Positions 1 to 5,905 of a DNA stretch of 8,803 nt are shown piece by piece (within the stretch, counting starts at the first letter, position 1; the number at the start of each line of letters is the position of its first letter). The notes under the pieces were generated by a model. The model did no database searches. It saw only the letters and a program-made list of their open reading frames with translations, and was not told the origin of the DNA. This stretch comes from Thermococci archaeon (GTDB taxonomy: Archaea > Methanobacteriota_B > Thermococci > Thermococcales > Thermococcaceae), in NCBI GenBank assembly GCA_003660485.1, contig QMUI01000023.1:1-8803 (forward strand), read 5' to 3'. Made by a program: the position numbers and the translations under genes.

Positions 1-262
1 CCTTATTCAACTGTACGATAAATGTAACATTATTGGGAGCTTCTATCCAGTCTAGTGCTCCTGAAATGTCAAAGGCCATTGGGCTGTCTGGGAAGGGGTG
101 TGATTGTGGTATGGTTGAGGCGTTGAGTTCAGATAGCGAATTAGTTCCTACATAGTCAATCCAGAAGTCAAGGAAGTAATGTACCCATACTGGGTCTTCG
201 TTTACGGCAACTATTATCGGAATTCCCGAGCTATATATTATCTCACCTGATGAGCTGTTGTA
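1..262 (-). pseudogene. 5'-truncated fragment of an unknown, probably extracellular protein
   Basis: I do not recognise the family. Read on the minus strand, a frame is open from a stop at 278-280 down to base 1 and leaves the window. It has no ATG, GTG or TTG before an internal ATG at 79-77, so the normal 5' end is missing. The encoded segment includes [20 protein letters not shown], then stretches rich in Asn, Ser, Thr, Pro and aromatic residues (LNASTIPQSHPFPDSPM) and a beta-like end (NNVTFIVQLN). This composition resembles archaeal cell-surface or secreted proteins; no transposase or Cys-rich motif is seen. The codons look genuinely coding and no internal stop breaks them. The frame loses sense exactly where the AlaX remnant begins on the other strand, so I read it as a gene cut by a rearrangement. 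The rest of the protein, if present, lies left of the window. The right limit given is approximate. Confidence 0.5.
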
Positions 263-268
263 TATACC
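240..268. other. Probable rearrangement junction between two truncated genes
   Basis: To the left, minus-strand coding sequence of an unknown protein arrives without a start codon. To the right, plus-strand AlaX homology starts abruptly at its mid-protein segment (IPFKVYELP). The short AT-rich motif TATATA occurs on both sides (near 233-238 and 261-266), which could be microhomology or chance. No transposase, terminal inverted repeat or tRNA end is visible, so the mechanism is unknown. Confidence 0.55.
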
Positions 269-518
269 ATTTAAGGTTTATGAACTTCCCAGGGAAGAAG
301 CTGAAGAAAAATTCGGAAAAGAGATGTACGACCTGTTCCCAGTTCCTAACGATGTGAAAATTTTGAAGATAGTTGTAATTGAAGATTGGAATGTTAATGC
401 TTGTAATAAGGAACATACGAAGACAACTGGCGAGATCGGAACAATTAGAGTTAGGAAGGTTAGATTTAGAAAGAACAAGAAGCTACTTGAGATAAGCTTT
501 GAGATCATTGGAGATTAA
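258..518 (+). pseudogene. C-terminal remnant of alanyl-tRNA editing protein AlaX (AlaX-S type)
   Basis: Intact AlaX is a free-standing relative of the AlaRS editing domain that hydrolyses mischarged Ser-tRNA(Ala) or Gly-tRNA(Ala) in the cytosol. The visible 86 codons carry the family's C-terminal half: [13 protein letters not shown], then DLFPVP, then [20 protein letters not shown]. The C49xxxH53 pair is half of the zinc site; the other half, an HxxxH motif near the N-terminus, is absent. By comparison from memory with Pyrococcus horikoshii PH0574 (157 aa), codon 1 here corresponds to about residue 68, so roughly 67 residues are missing. The only upstream start in frame is TTG at 258, and the first ATG is internal (324). 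The bases before it belong to a different gene on the other strand. A product without the HxxxH motif should not edit tRNA. The homology is clear; pseudogene status is inferred. A short expressed derivative cannot be excluded, since the remaining frame has no stop. Confidence 0.8.
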
Positions 519-528
519 CTCCATGATA

Positions 529-540
529 AACTTTTTATTA
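529..540 (+). promoter_or_regulatory. TATA box of the MATE gene pair
   Basis: AAACTTTTTATTA-like archaeal TATA element centred near 535. Initiation about 26 bp downstream falls at about 560, directly at the ATG at 562, predicting a leaderless transcript. The T-run could also help end transcription of the AlaX remnant. Confidence 0.6.
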
Positions 541-561
541 TAACGTTTAGATGAGCATTTG

Positions 562-1911
562 ATGCCCACACTTCAAGAAGCAAGGGAAGAAATACTGCAT
601 GGGGACATAGAGAAAACCCTATTCAAGCTCGCGTTTCCCTTAATAATAAACAACTTAGTCCAGGTAATGTACAACTTGACGGATACATTTTGGTTAGCTA
701 AGCTTGGGAAAGCCGAGCTTTCTGCTCCAGGAACCGTTTGGCCCTTGCTCTGGTTTATGACAAGCTTGGGAGCTGGATTCGTTACAGCTGGCTTCGCCAT
801 GGTTAGTCAGTATGTGGGAGCAAGTGAGTTTAAAAAGGCTAGCAAAGTTGCCGGTTCTCTCTATGCCCTTCTCCTCTTTCTTTCTTCCCTCCTAGCGATT
901 TTTGGTGTATTCATTGCCCCCTATGCATTGAGGTTTGTCAAAGTTACTCCCGAAGTTTACCCATTCGCCTTGAAATACATGGTTATCGTGTTCGCCGGTA
1001 TCCCTATTGCTCTAACCCTCCACGCGTTCAACTTCATACTCAGAGCCGTTGGTGATACGAGAACCCCAGTAATAGTGAACGTGTTCACGATAATCCTAAA
1101 CATAATTCTTGACCCGATATTCATATTCCCCCTTAGAATGGGGGTTCTTGGTGCCGCCCTAGCTACCGTAATTAGTGAGGGGGTTGGCTCAATAATAGGT
1201 GGCTACCTACTCTTTACGGGGAAGGTTAGCATAAAGATAACCCTAGAGGACATGAAGCCCGATCTAAGCTTGTACTGGAAGACCTTTAAGATAGGCCTCC
1301 CAGCAACGGTTGGAGACTCTGCAAATTCTTTTGGCTTTGTCTTGCTGACTAGGATTATCTATGGATATGGAACCGCTGCATTCGCAACGTACACGATAAC
1401 TAACAGGCTGACAAACTTCATGTTCGCCTTTGCGGATGGGATAAGCCAGGGAATGGGAACTATGATAGGGCAAAACGTTGGGGCTGAAAGGTACAAAAGG
1501 GCGAAAATCATAGCTGAGAAGGCGATGCTAATTAACTTCCTAATCCTTTTGATTGGCACCATTATTTTCATAGCATTCAGAGAACAAATATTTGGCTTCT
1601 TCATAAAGGATCCTGAGATACTAAGGGAGAGCGAGAAAGTTGTCAAGTACTTTGCGACATCACTGCCCTTCTTTGGCATATTTGCCGCAGTGACAAACGT
1701 TTTTGCCTCTGCAGGTCATACTAAGAAAAACCTCGTCTTAGGTACGATAAGGCTCTGGGGATTGAGGATACCTCTCAGCTACTACCTGGGGAAGATGCTT
1801 CATGACAGTGCCGGAGTTTGGATAGGGATGGGGTTGAGTAACGCTATCTCCGCTCTAATTGGTCTAGCATGGTTCATGAGGGGGAGCTGGATGAGGAGGA
1901 TAATAGAATGA
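562..1911 (+). CDS. MATE-family multidrug/cation antiporter, PfMATE type (DinF subfamily)
   Basis: This is a 449-residue inner-membrane efflux protein that exports organic, often cationic compounds in exchange for H+ or Na+. It has the MATE pattern of two six-helix lobes. N-lobe residues known from the P. furiosus PfMATE structure appear at the same numbers when translation starts at ATG 562: P26, Y37, D41 (in YNLTDTFW), N157, N180, D184 (in NIILDPIF) and T202. That agreement supports this start over TTG at 559, as does the TATA spacing. C-lobe landmarks are NSFGFVLLTRII, GQNVGAERY and SAGHTKK, and the protein ends [10 protein letters not shown]. Its stop overlaps the start of a paralogous MATE gene by 4 bp, so the two form an operon. 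The transport substrate cannot be told from sequence. In P. furiosus the PfMATE locus (PF0708) is not beside nsr (PF1186), so this gene neighbourhood may be species-specific. Confidence 0.93.
   Translation: MPTLQEAREEILHGDIEKTLFKLAFPLIINNLVQVMYNLTDTFWLAKLGKAELSAPGTVWPLLWFMTSLGAGFVTAGFAMVSQYVGASEFKKASKVAGSLYALLLFLSSLLAIFGVFIAPYALRFVKVTPEVYPFALKYMVIVFAGIPIALTLHAFNFILRAVGDTRTPVIVNVFTIILNIILDPIFIFPLRMGVLGAALATVISEGVGSIIGGYLLFTGKVSIKITLEDMKPDLSLYWKTFKIGLPATVGDSANSFGFVLLTRIIYGYGTAAFATYTITNRLTNFMFAFADGISQGMGTMIGQNVGAERYKRAKIIAEKAMLINFLILLIGTIIFIAFREQIFGFFIKDPEILRESEKVVKYFATSLPFFGIFAAVTNVFASAGHTKKNLVLGTIRLWGLRIPLSYYLGKMLHDSAGVWIGMGLSNAISALIGLAWFMRGSWMRRIIE
1893..1900 (+). promoter_or_regulatory. Shine-Dalgarno of the second MATE gene
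   Basis: GAGGAGGA lies inside the last codons of the first MATE gene, seven bases before ATG 1908. It decides that start over in-frame upstream codons such as the one at 1869, which would overlap the first gene by 43 bp. Confidence 0.8.
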
Positions 1912-3338
1912 GCATGGAGAAAGTTAAGGCAATGAGGGAGGAAATTCTAGAGGGGCCGATTGAGAGAACCCTTTTTAGATTAGCTTGGCCCATAATAGTG
2001 AACAATCTAGTTCAGGTTCTCTACAATATAACTGACACCTTCTGGCTTGGCAAGCTTGGGAGGGCTGCTCTTTCGGCCCCAGGAGTAAGCTGGCCAATAA
2101 TCGGGACCCTCATGTCTTTCGGCATGGGCTTCACAATGGCAGGATTTTCCATAGTGGGACAGTATATTGGAGCTGGAGACTATAAGAAGGCAAATCGCTC
2201 TGCTGGTGCCCTGCTCTCGCTTATTCTGGTCTTCTCTACACTATCCGCCATAATAAGTATTGCAATCCTGCCTTTAGCTTTGAGGTTTATGCATGTAACA
2301 AAAACTATCTATCCCTACGCGTTCACGTACTCCCTAATAGTCTTTGCCGGAGTCCCTGCCTCCTTCACTTTCATGGCATTTACCGCCCTAATGAGAGCAA
2401 CTGGGGACACTAAAACTCCCGTGAAGATAAGCATGCTCACGGTTTTCCTCAACATAATCCTTGATCCTATTTTTATCTTCGCCTTGGGGCTTGGAGTGGC
2501 CGGAGCAGCGATAGCTACTGTCCTTTCAAATGCCCTTGGAACCTTTATAGGATTTAAAATCCTTCTAAGTGGAAAGGCGGGGCTAAAGATAAGCAGGGAA
2601 AGCATGAAACCGGACTGGAAGTTCTACTCGAAGATAATAAAGATCGGCCTCCCTTCAAGCATCGGTCAATCTGCGAACTCTTTTGGCTTTGTCGTCCTTA
2701 CGAGAATAATCATGGGCTTTGGAGATGTGACGTACGCGGCTTACACAATAACAACAAGGCTAGTGAACTTCATAACTAGCATATCGAGGGGTTTTAGCAT
2801 GGCCATGGGAACCATGGTTGCCCAAAACGTCGGTGCGGAGAAGTATGAGAGGGCGAAAACGATAGCCGAGAGGACAATGGTCGTGAACTTTATAATAGCA
2901 AGCATTGCCGTTTTAACGATTGGCATTTTTAGGGTTCCCATCTTTAAGGTGTTCCTAAATGATCCGAAGGTTATAGCCGAGAGTGCAATAGTCTTGAAGT
3001 ACTTTCTAATCTCCGTTCCCTTCTTCAACGGCATTTTTGTCGTAGTCACGAGAGTTTTCACGTCAGCGGGCCATACAAAGAAGAGCATGATAATGAGCAT
3101 GCTAAGGCTTTGGGGCTTTAGAATCCCCCTAAGTTATGCTTTTGGCTACGTTCCTGCTTTGGTGATTGCCTTTACAGTCCTGGGCCACTCCATAAACTTT
3201 AGGATACCATTGGCAGAGCTCTTTGGCTTTACGAGCAAGGGAGTATTCTTCGGCATGGGAATGAGCAACTTCTTGGCTGCAATAATCGGGTTAATATGGT
3301 TCCTTAGGGGTAGCTGGATGAAAAGAATTATAGATTAG
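1908..3338 (+). CDS. Second MATE-family antiporter, diverged tandem paralogue
   Basis: This is a 476-residue MATE transporter, roughly half identical to its upstream neighbour and collinear with it, so it arose by tandem duplication or paired acquisition. ATG 1908 overlaps the preceding TGA (ATGA) and has a good Shine-Dalgarno, indicating translational coupling. With an offset of two, the core residues P28, Y39, D43, N182, D186 and T204 are kept, but the position of PfMATE N157 is Thr159 ([11 protein letters not shown]). About 24 residues are added near the C-terminus between RIPLSY and GMGMSN: a hydrophobic stretch ([20 protein letters not shown]) followed by a short amphipathic piece. The C-terminal [10 protein letters not shown] matches the first copy. 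Retention of both acidic residues suggests active transport, while the changes suggest a different substrate. A heterodimer is not expected from the family, so independent transporters are more likely. The stop overlaps that of the convergent nsr gene by 4 bp. Confidence 0.92.
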   Translation: MSMEKVKAMREEILEGPIERTLFRLAWPIIVNNLVQVLYNITDTFWLGKLGRAALSAPGVSWPIIGTLMSFGMGFTMAGFSIVGQYIGAGDYKKANRSAGALLSLILVFSTLSAIISIAILPLALRFMHVTKTIYPYAFTYSLIVFAGVPASFTFMAFTALMRATGDTKTPVKISMLTVFLNIILDPIFIFALGLGVAGAAIATVLSNALGTFIGFKILLSGKAGLKISRESMKPDWKFYSKIIKIGLPSSIGQSANSFGFVVLTRIIMGFGDVTYAAYTITTRLVNFITSISRGFSMAMGTMVAQNVGAEKYERAKTIAERTMVVNFIIASIAVLTIGIFRVPIFKVFLNDPKVIAESAIVLKYFLISVPFFNGIFVVVTRVFTSAGHTKKSMIMSMLRLWGFRIPLSYAFGYVPALVIAFTVLGHSINFRIPLAELFGFTSKGVFFGMGMSNFLAAIIGLIWFLRGSWMKRIID

Positions 3339-4657
3339 AACTTGAGAACCCTAGCAAGAACGACTAGAGGATCCCAGACCGGGGCGAACGGAGGTGCATA
3401 AGCTAAATCCGTAAAGAACGTATCCTTCGTAGTGAAGCCTGCCATTAGCATTGCTGCAGCTGTATCGATCCTGGGGAGTATCTCTGCCCCTACAGCCTGC
3501 ACTCCAAGCAACCTGTTTGTTTCGTTGTCAACTATCCCCTTCAGCCATATTGGCCTTGCCCCAGGATAGTAGTGGGGTCTCGTTGATGCTTTTATGAACG
3601 CTGTCCTTACGTCATATCCTTCCTTTATTGCCTCCTGCTCTGTCAATCCTGTCTTTCCTATTTCAACGTCCATGAACTTGGTAACGCTAGTCCCCAGAAC
3701 CCCCGGAAAGTGGATTTCTTTTCCGGCTATGTTACTACCCGCAACGTACCCCATCTTATTCCCAGCTGGGGCCAATGGGGTCCATACCCTCCTTCCCGTA
3801 ATCACGTGCTTCGTCTCTGCAACATCTCCAGCAGCGTAAACGTTCTCAATGCTCGTCTGCATCTTCTCGTTTGTCCATATGGCTCCAGTCTCACCTATCC
3901 TAACGCCTAGTTGCTTTGCAAGCTCGATGTTCGGTTTTATTCCTGTGGCAAGTATAACTATGTCTGCCTTGTACTCTCCAGCATCTGTAATGACTTTCTC
4001 AACCCTATCTTTCCCCTCTATTTCCATAATAACTTCTTGCAATCTTAGGTCAACATGTTGTCTCATCTTTTCCTCTAAGATATCTGTAACCTCCTTGTCA
4101 AAGGACCTCTTCAAAATTCTGTTGCCCCTCTCAATCAGCGTCACGTTCTTACCCTGAACAACAAATGCCTCTGCCATTTCAACCCCTATGTACCCTCCAC
4201 CGACTATGACGACATCCTTTACTTCATGCCTTTCCATGTACTCTTTTATGGCCACGGCATCTGGAGGCAGGTCAGCAGTGAATACTCCAGGAAGATCAAC
4301 ACCCTCAACGGGTGGAACCTTGGGGGAGGCGCCATTTGCAAAAACTAAATAATCCCACTCATAGCTTTTTTCTCCATCTTTCTCTCTCACCCTGACGTAT
4401 CCCTGGTCTACCTCTATAACCTCAGCGTTGAGGTGGAGGTCAATTCCCCTCTTTTTAATGAAGACCTCTGGGGGATAGTGCATTAGCTTTTCTGTGGAAG
4501 AGATGCCCTCAACGACGTACGGAATCCCACAAGGGGCGTGGCTGACCCATTTCGTGGCTTCGAATACCTTGACTTCCCATTCAGGCTTTAAACGCTTTAC
4601 ACGTGATGCTGCACTCATTCCAGCAGCTCCACCACCTATTATAATGACCCTCTTCAT
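3335..4657 (-). CDS. nsr: CoA-dependent NAD(P)H sulfur oxidoreductase / CoA-disulfide reductase
   Basis: This is a cytosolic FAD flavoprotein of 440 residues in the single-cysteine pyridine nucleotide-disulfide oxidoreductase family. It reduces CoA disulfide or CoA polysulfide, and so elemental sulfur to H2S, with NAD(P)H. Visible motifs are the FAD dinucleotide fold [12 protein letters not shown] (residues 8-19), catalytic Cys43 in SHAPCGIPY, the NAD(P) fold [13 protein letters not shown] (153-165), the ATG motif ILATGIKP, the second FAD motif VYAAGDVAE, and the dimer-domain end [11 protein letters not shown]. It closely matches, from memory, P. horikoshii PH0572 and P. furiosus PF1186. I chose ATG 4657 because a TATA box at 4689-4699 predicts initiation near 4668, which leaves the in-frame GTG at 4669 at or before the transcript start; GGTGAG precedes the ATG. 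A SurR-type site sits over the initiation region, matching the known sulfur-induced expression of this gene. Glu176 after the NAD(P) fold (LIERG) would favour NADH. Confidence 0.95.
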   Translation of the reverse strand: MKRVIIIGGGAAGMSAASRVKRLKPEWEVKVFEATKWVSHAPCGIPYVVEGISSTEKLMHYPPEVFIKKRGIDLHLNAEVIEVDQGYVRVREKDGEKSYEWDYLVFANGASPKVPPVEGVDLPGVFTADLPPDAVAIKEYMERHEVKDVVIVGGGYIGVEMAEAFVVQGKNVTLIERGNRILKRSFDKEVTDILEEKMRQHVDLRLQEVIMEIEGKDRVEKVITDAGEYKADIVILATGIKPNIELAKQLGVRIGETGAIWTNEKMQTSIENVYAAGDVAETKHVITGRRVWTPLAPAGNKMGYVAGSNIAGKEIHFPGVLGTSVTKFMDVEIGKTGLTEQEAIKEGYDVRTAFIKASTRPHYYPGARPIWLKGIVDNETNRLLGVQAVGAEILPRIDTAAAMLMAGFTTKDTFFTDLAYAPPFAPVWDPLVVLARVLKF

Positions 4658-4666
4658 ACTCTCACC

Positions 4667-4683
4667 CACCAGAGGTTCTAAAC
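4667..4683 (-). promoter_or_regulatory. SurR binding site in the nsr promoter
   Basis: Read in the nsr direction the bases are GTTtagAACctctgGTG, against the SurR consensus GTTn3AACn5GTT: the palindrome is perfect and only the last base of the third triplet differs. It lies downstream of the nsr TATA box, over the predicted initiation point (about 4668). In P. furiosus reduced SurR binds such sites and blocks nsr until sulfur oxidises its CxxC switch; the same logic is inferred here. The regulator gene is not in this window. Confidence 0.75.
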
Positions 4684-4688
4684 CTTAC

Positions 4689-4699
4689 GTTAAAAAAGC
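4689..4699 (-). promoter_or_regulatory. nsr: TATA box of nsr
   Basis: On the minus strand the sequence is GCTTTTTTAAC, preceded by a BRE-like CCAA. Its centre is about 37 bp before ATG 4657, giving a leader of about 10 nt. It is back to back with the permease TATA box, about 20 bp away centre to centre. Confidence 0.65.
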
Positions 4700-4708
4700 T
4701 TGGCAAGG

Positions 4709-4719
4709 CTTTTAAAAAG
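4709..4719 (+). promoter_or_regulatory. TATA box of the MFS permease gene
   Basis: CTTTTAAAAAG is preceded by a purine-rich GGCAAGG that can act as BRE. Its centre is about 27 bp before ATG 4741, predicting leaderless transcription. The core TTGGCAA between the two divergent TATA boxes is shared by both BRE regions. Confidence 0.65.
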
Positions 4720-4740
4720 ATTGTCTAAAAGTTCAGCTCG

Positions 4741-5883
4741 ATGTTTAAAAGGAATACCCTTGCGGTAATACTGCTTGTCCTCTCGGCATTTACCGGAACC
4801 CTAGCGTTCAGGTTAGCTGTGCCTGCGATTGCTTACTACAGTAGAGGCGTTTTAAAGGCTTCAATGGTCTCGATCTCAGTGATATCAACATCATTTATAT
4901 TTGCTAGGGCCTTTGCCGCGGTTTTCGGAGGCTATTTAGTGGACAAAAGGCCAAAGCTTATAATTCTAGGAGCGCTGGCCATGGCACTAAATGCCCCTCT
5001 TGTCTACCTTTACTCCTTTGCATCCTCTTGGATCCACATAGTTGGAATAAAGCTAGCTAATGGATTTCTGAATGGGATCAGCTGGCCTCTTGCACAGTTA
5101 GCGGTTGCTTACGCTTCTCCTAGGAGTATCAGGGCTAGAATATCCGCTATTTACTTCTTCTTTGGAAGTTTGGCCTCGCTTGCGGGCAACTATCTATATG
5201 CTTTTACAATTAGTATTGGAATGAGAGGGCAGATGGTAATTTCTGGCATATTCTATATCCTAACTGGTCTACTTATGGCGAGTGCATACTTATTAATAGG
5301 GACTATAAAAAAGGAGGGGAAGGATAAAAAGACGGAGGAAGTTGATGTTAACCCTAGGATTGTGATAATGTTTGGAGCGTTAGTCTCGTTTATCTCAGCT
5401 TTTGCCTTTGGAGAGATAACCTACGTATACATATCTGAGACCCTGGGATTAGAAAAGGGAAAGGTTGCGATGGTGCTTGGGACAATAAGTTTCCTATCCT
5501 CGTTAACTTCTTACTTCATATCCTGGGTTGCCGACTCCATAGGGAGCGCCAGGGCTCTAAGGATTATAGCCGTATTTGGGTTCCTAGCCCCAATTCTCGC
5601 TGGCATTAGAACTGGCTTTACTATATTCTCTGGTATATTCCTAGCATTGCTGGCGGTGAACTCTTTTAGACCAATATCAAGAAAAATCCTAGTTACTCAT
5701 TCAAGATCTTCGTTGGCAATTGGAGGAATTAATGGGGTTCAGAACATATCGACGTTCTTGGGAGGAATAATTTTTGGTTTCGCATACACTCTTGGCTCTC
5801 TTGGTGCTTACAATCTTGCATTCCTTCCTTATCTTCCGTTTTCCTTGGCTCTTGTAATAGTAACCCGTAAATTGGAGAAGTGA
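4741..5883 (+). CDS. Major facilitator superfamily permease, substrate unknown
   Basis: This is a 380-residue integral membrane transporter with about twelve hydrophobic helices in two halves, separated by a charged cytoplasmic loop at residues 188-203 (IKKEGKDKKTEEV). The MFS motif-A region GGYLVDKRPK (63-72) follows helix 2, and a weaker counterpart (WVADSIGSARAL) stands at the same place in the second half. Helix 4 is GISWPLAQLAVAYASPRSIRA, typical of drug- or sugar-type MFS proteins, but nothing pins down a substrate. The start ATG at 4741 fits the TATA spacing, and no Shine-Dalgarno is needed for a leaderless message. It diverges from nsr over 83 bp and precedes pyruvate kinase by 22 bp, so read-through into pyk is likely. 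Sulfur control by the nearby SurR site is possible but the site lies on the nsr side of both TATA boxes. It could equally serve export of a metabolite or drug. Confidence 0.88.
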   Translation: MFKRNTLAVILLVLSAFTGTLAFRLAVPAIAYYSRGVLKASMVSISVISTSFIFARAFAAVFGGYLVDKRPKLIILGALAMALNAPLVYLYSFASSWIHIVGIKLANGFLNGISWPLAQLAVAYASPRSIRARISAIYFFFGSLASLAGNYLYAFTISIGMRGQMVISGIFYILTGLLMASAYLLIGTIKKEGKDKKTEEVDVNPRIVIMFGALVSFISAFAFGEITYVYISETLGLEKGKVAMVLGTISFLSSLTSYFISWVADSIGSARALRIIAVFGFLAPILAGIRTGFTIFSGIFLALLAVNSFRPISRKILVTHSRSSLAIGGINGVQNISTFLGGIIFGFAYTLGSLGAYNLAFLPYLPFSLALVIVTRKLEK

Positions 5884-5884
5884 G

Positions 5885-5901
5885 TATCACTTATGGTGGG
5901 A
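5885..5901 (+). promoter_or_regulatory. Thermococcales Glycolytic Motif before pyk (TrmBL1/Tgr site)
   Basis: The bases TATCACttatgGTGGGA match the consensus TATCACN5GTGATA at 10 of 12 fixed positions, with a perfect left half. The motif fills the 22-bp gap between the permease stop and pyk ATG 5906. In Pyrococcus and Thermococcus, TGMs downstream of the promoter mark glycolytic genes repressed by TrmBL1/Tgr in the absence of maltodextrins, so this suggests pyk has its own promoter at the end of the permease gene (weak TATA candidate CTTGTAATA, 5851-5859). The right half also contains the likely Shine-Dalgarno GGTGGG (5895-5900). Confidence 0.65.
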
Positions 5902-5905
5902 GTCA

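Noticed and set aside
230..262. TATA-like sequence (CTATATATTA) as a promoter for the AlaX remnant
   Set aside because: It lies within the opposite-strand coding sequence at the junction and has no good start codon downstream; probably incidental.
249..304. Possible C/D box guide RNA (TGATGA at 249, CTGA at 301)
   Set aside because: Spacing is right for a C and D box, but no D'/C' pair is seen between them, and the CTGA is part of a conserved AlaX codon pair.
2741..3100. Minus-strand open frame over the second MATE gene
   Set aside because: Shadow of conserved membrane-protein coding sequence; no promoter or start signal.
3849..4157. Plus-strand open frame of about 100 codons inside the reductase gene
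   Set aside because: It lies entirely antisense to strongly conserved nsr coding sequence, has no recognisable motif and is an ordinary shadow frame.
4658..4669. Upstream GTG start for the sulfur reductase (4669)
   Set aside because: It falls at the predicted transcript start and within the SurR site; ATG 4657 has better spacing to GGTGAG and to the FAD fold.
4691..4718. AT-rich inverted repeat as a transcription terminator
   Set aside because: It lies between two divergent starts and is better explained as two facing-away TATA/BRE elements.
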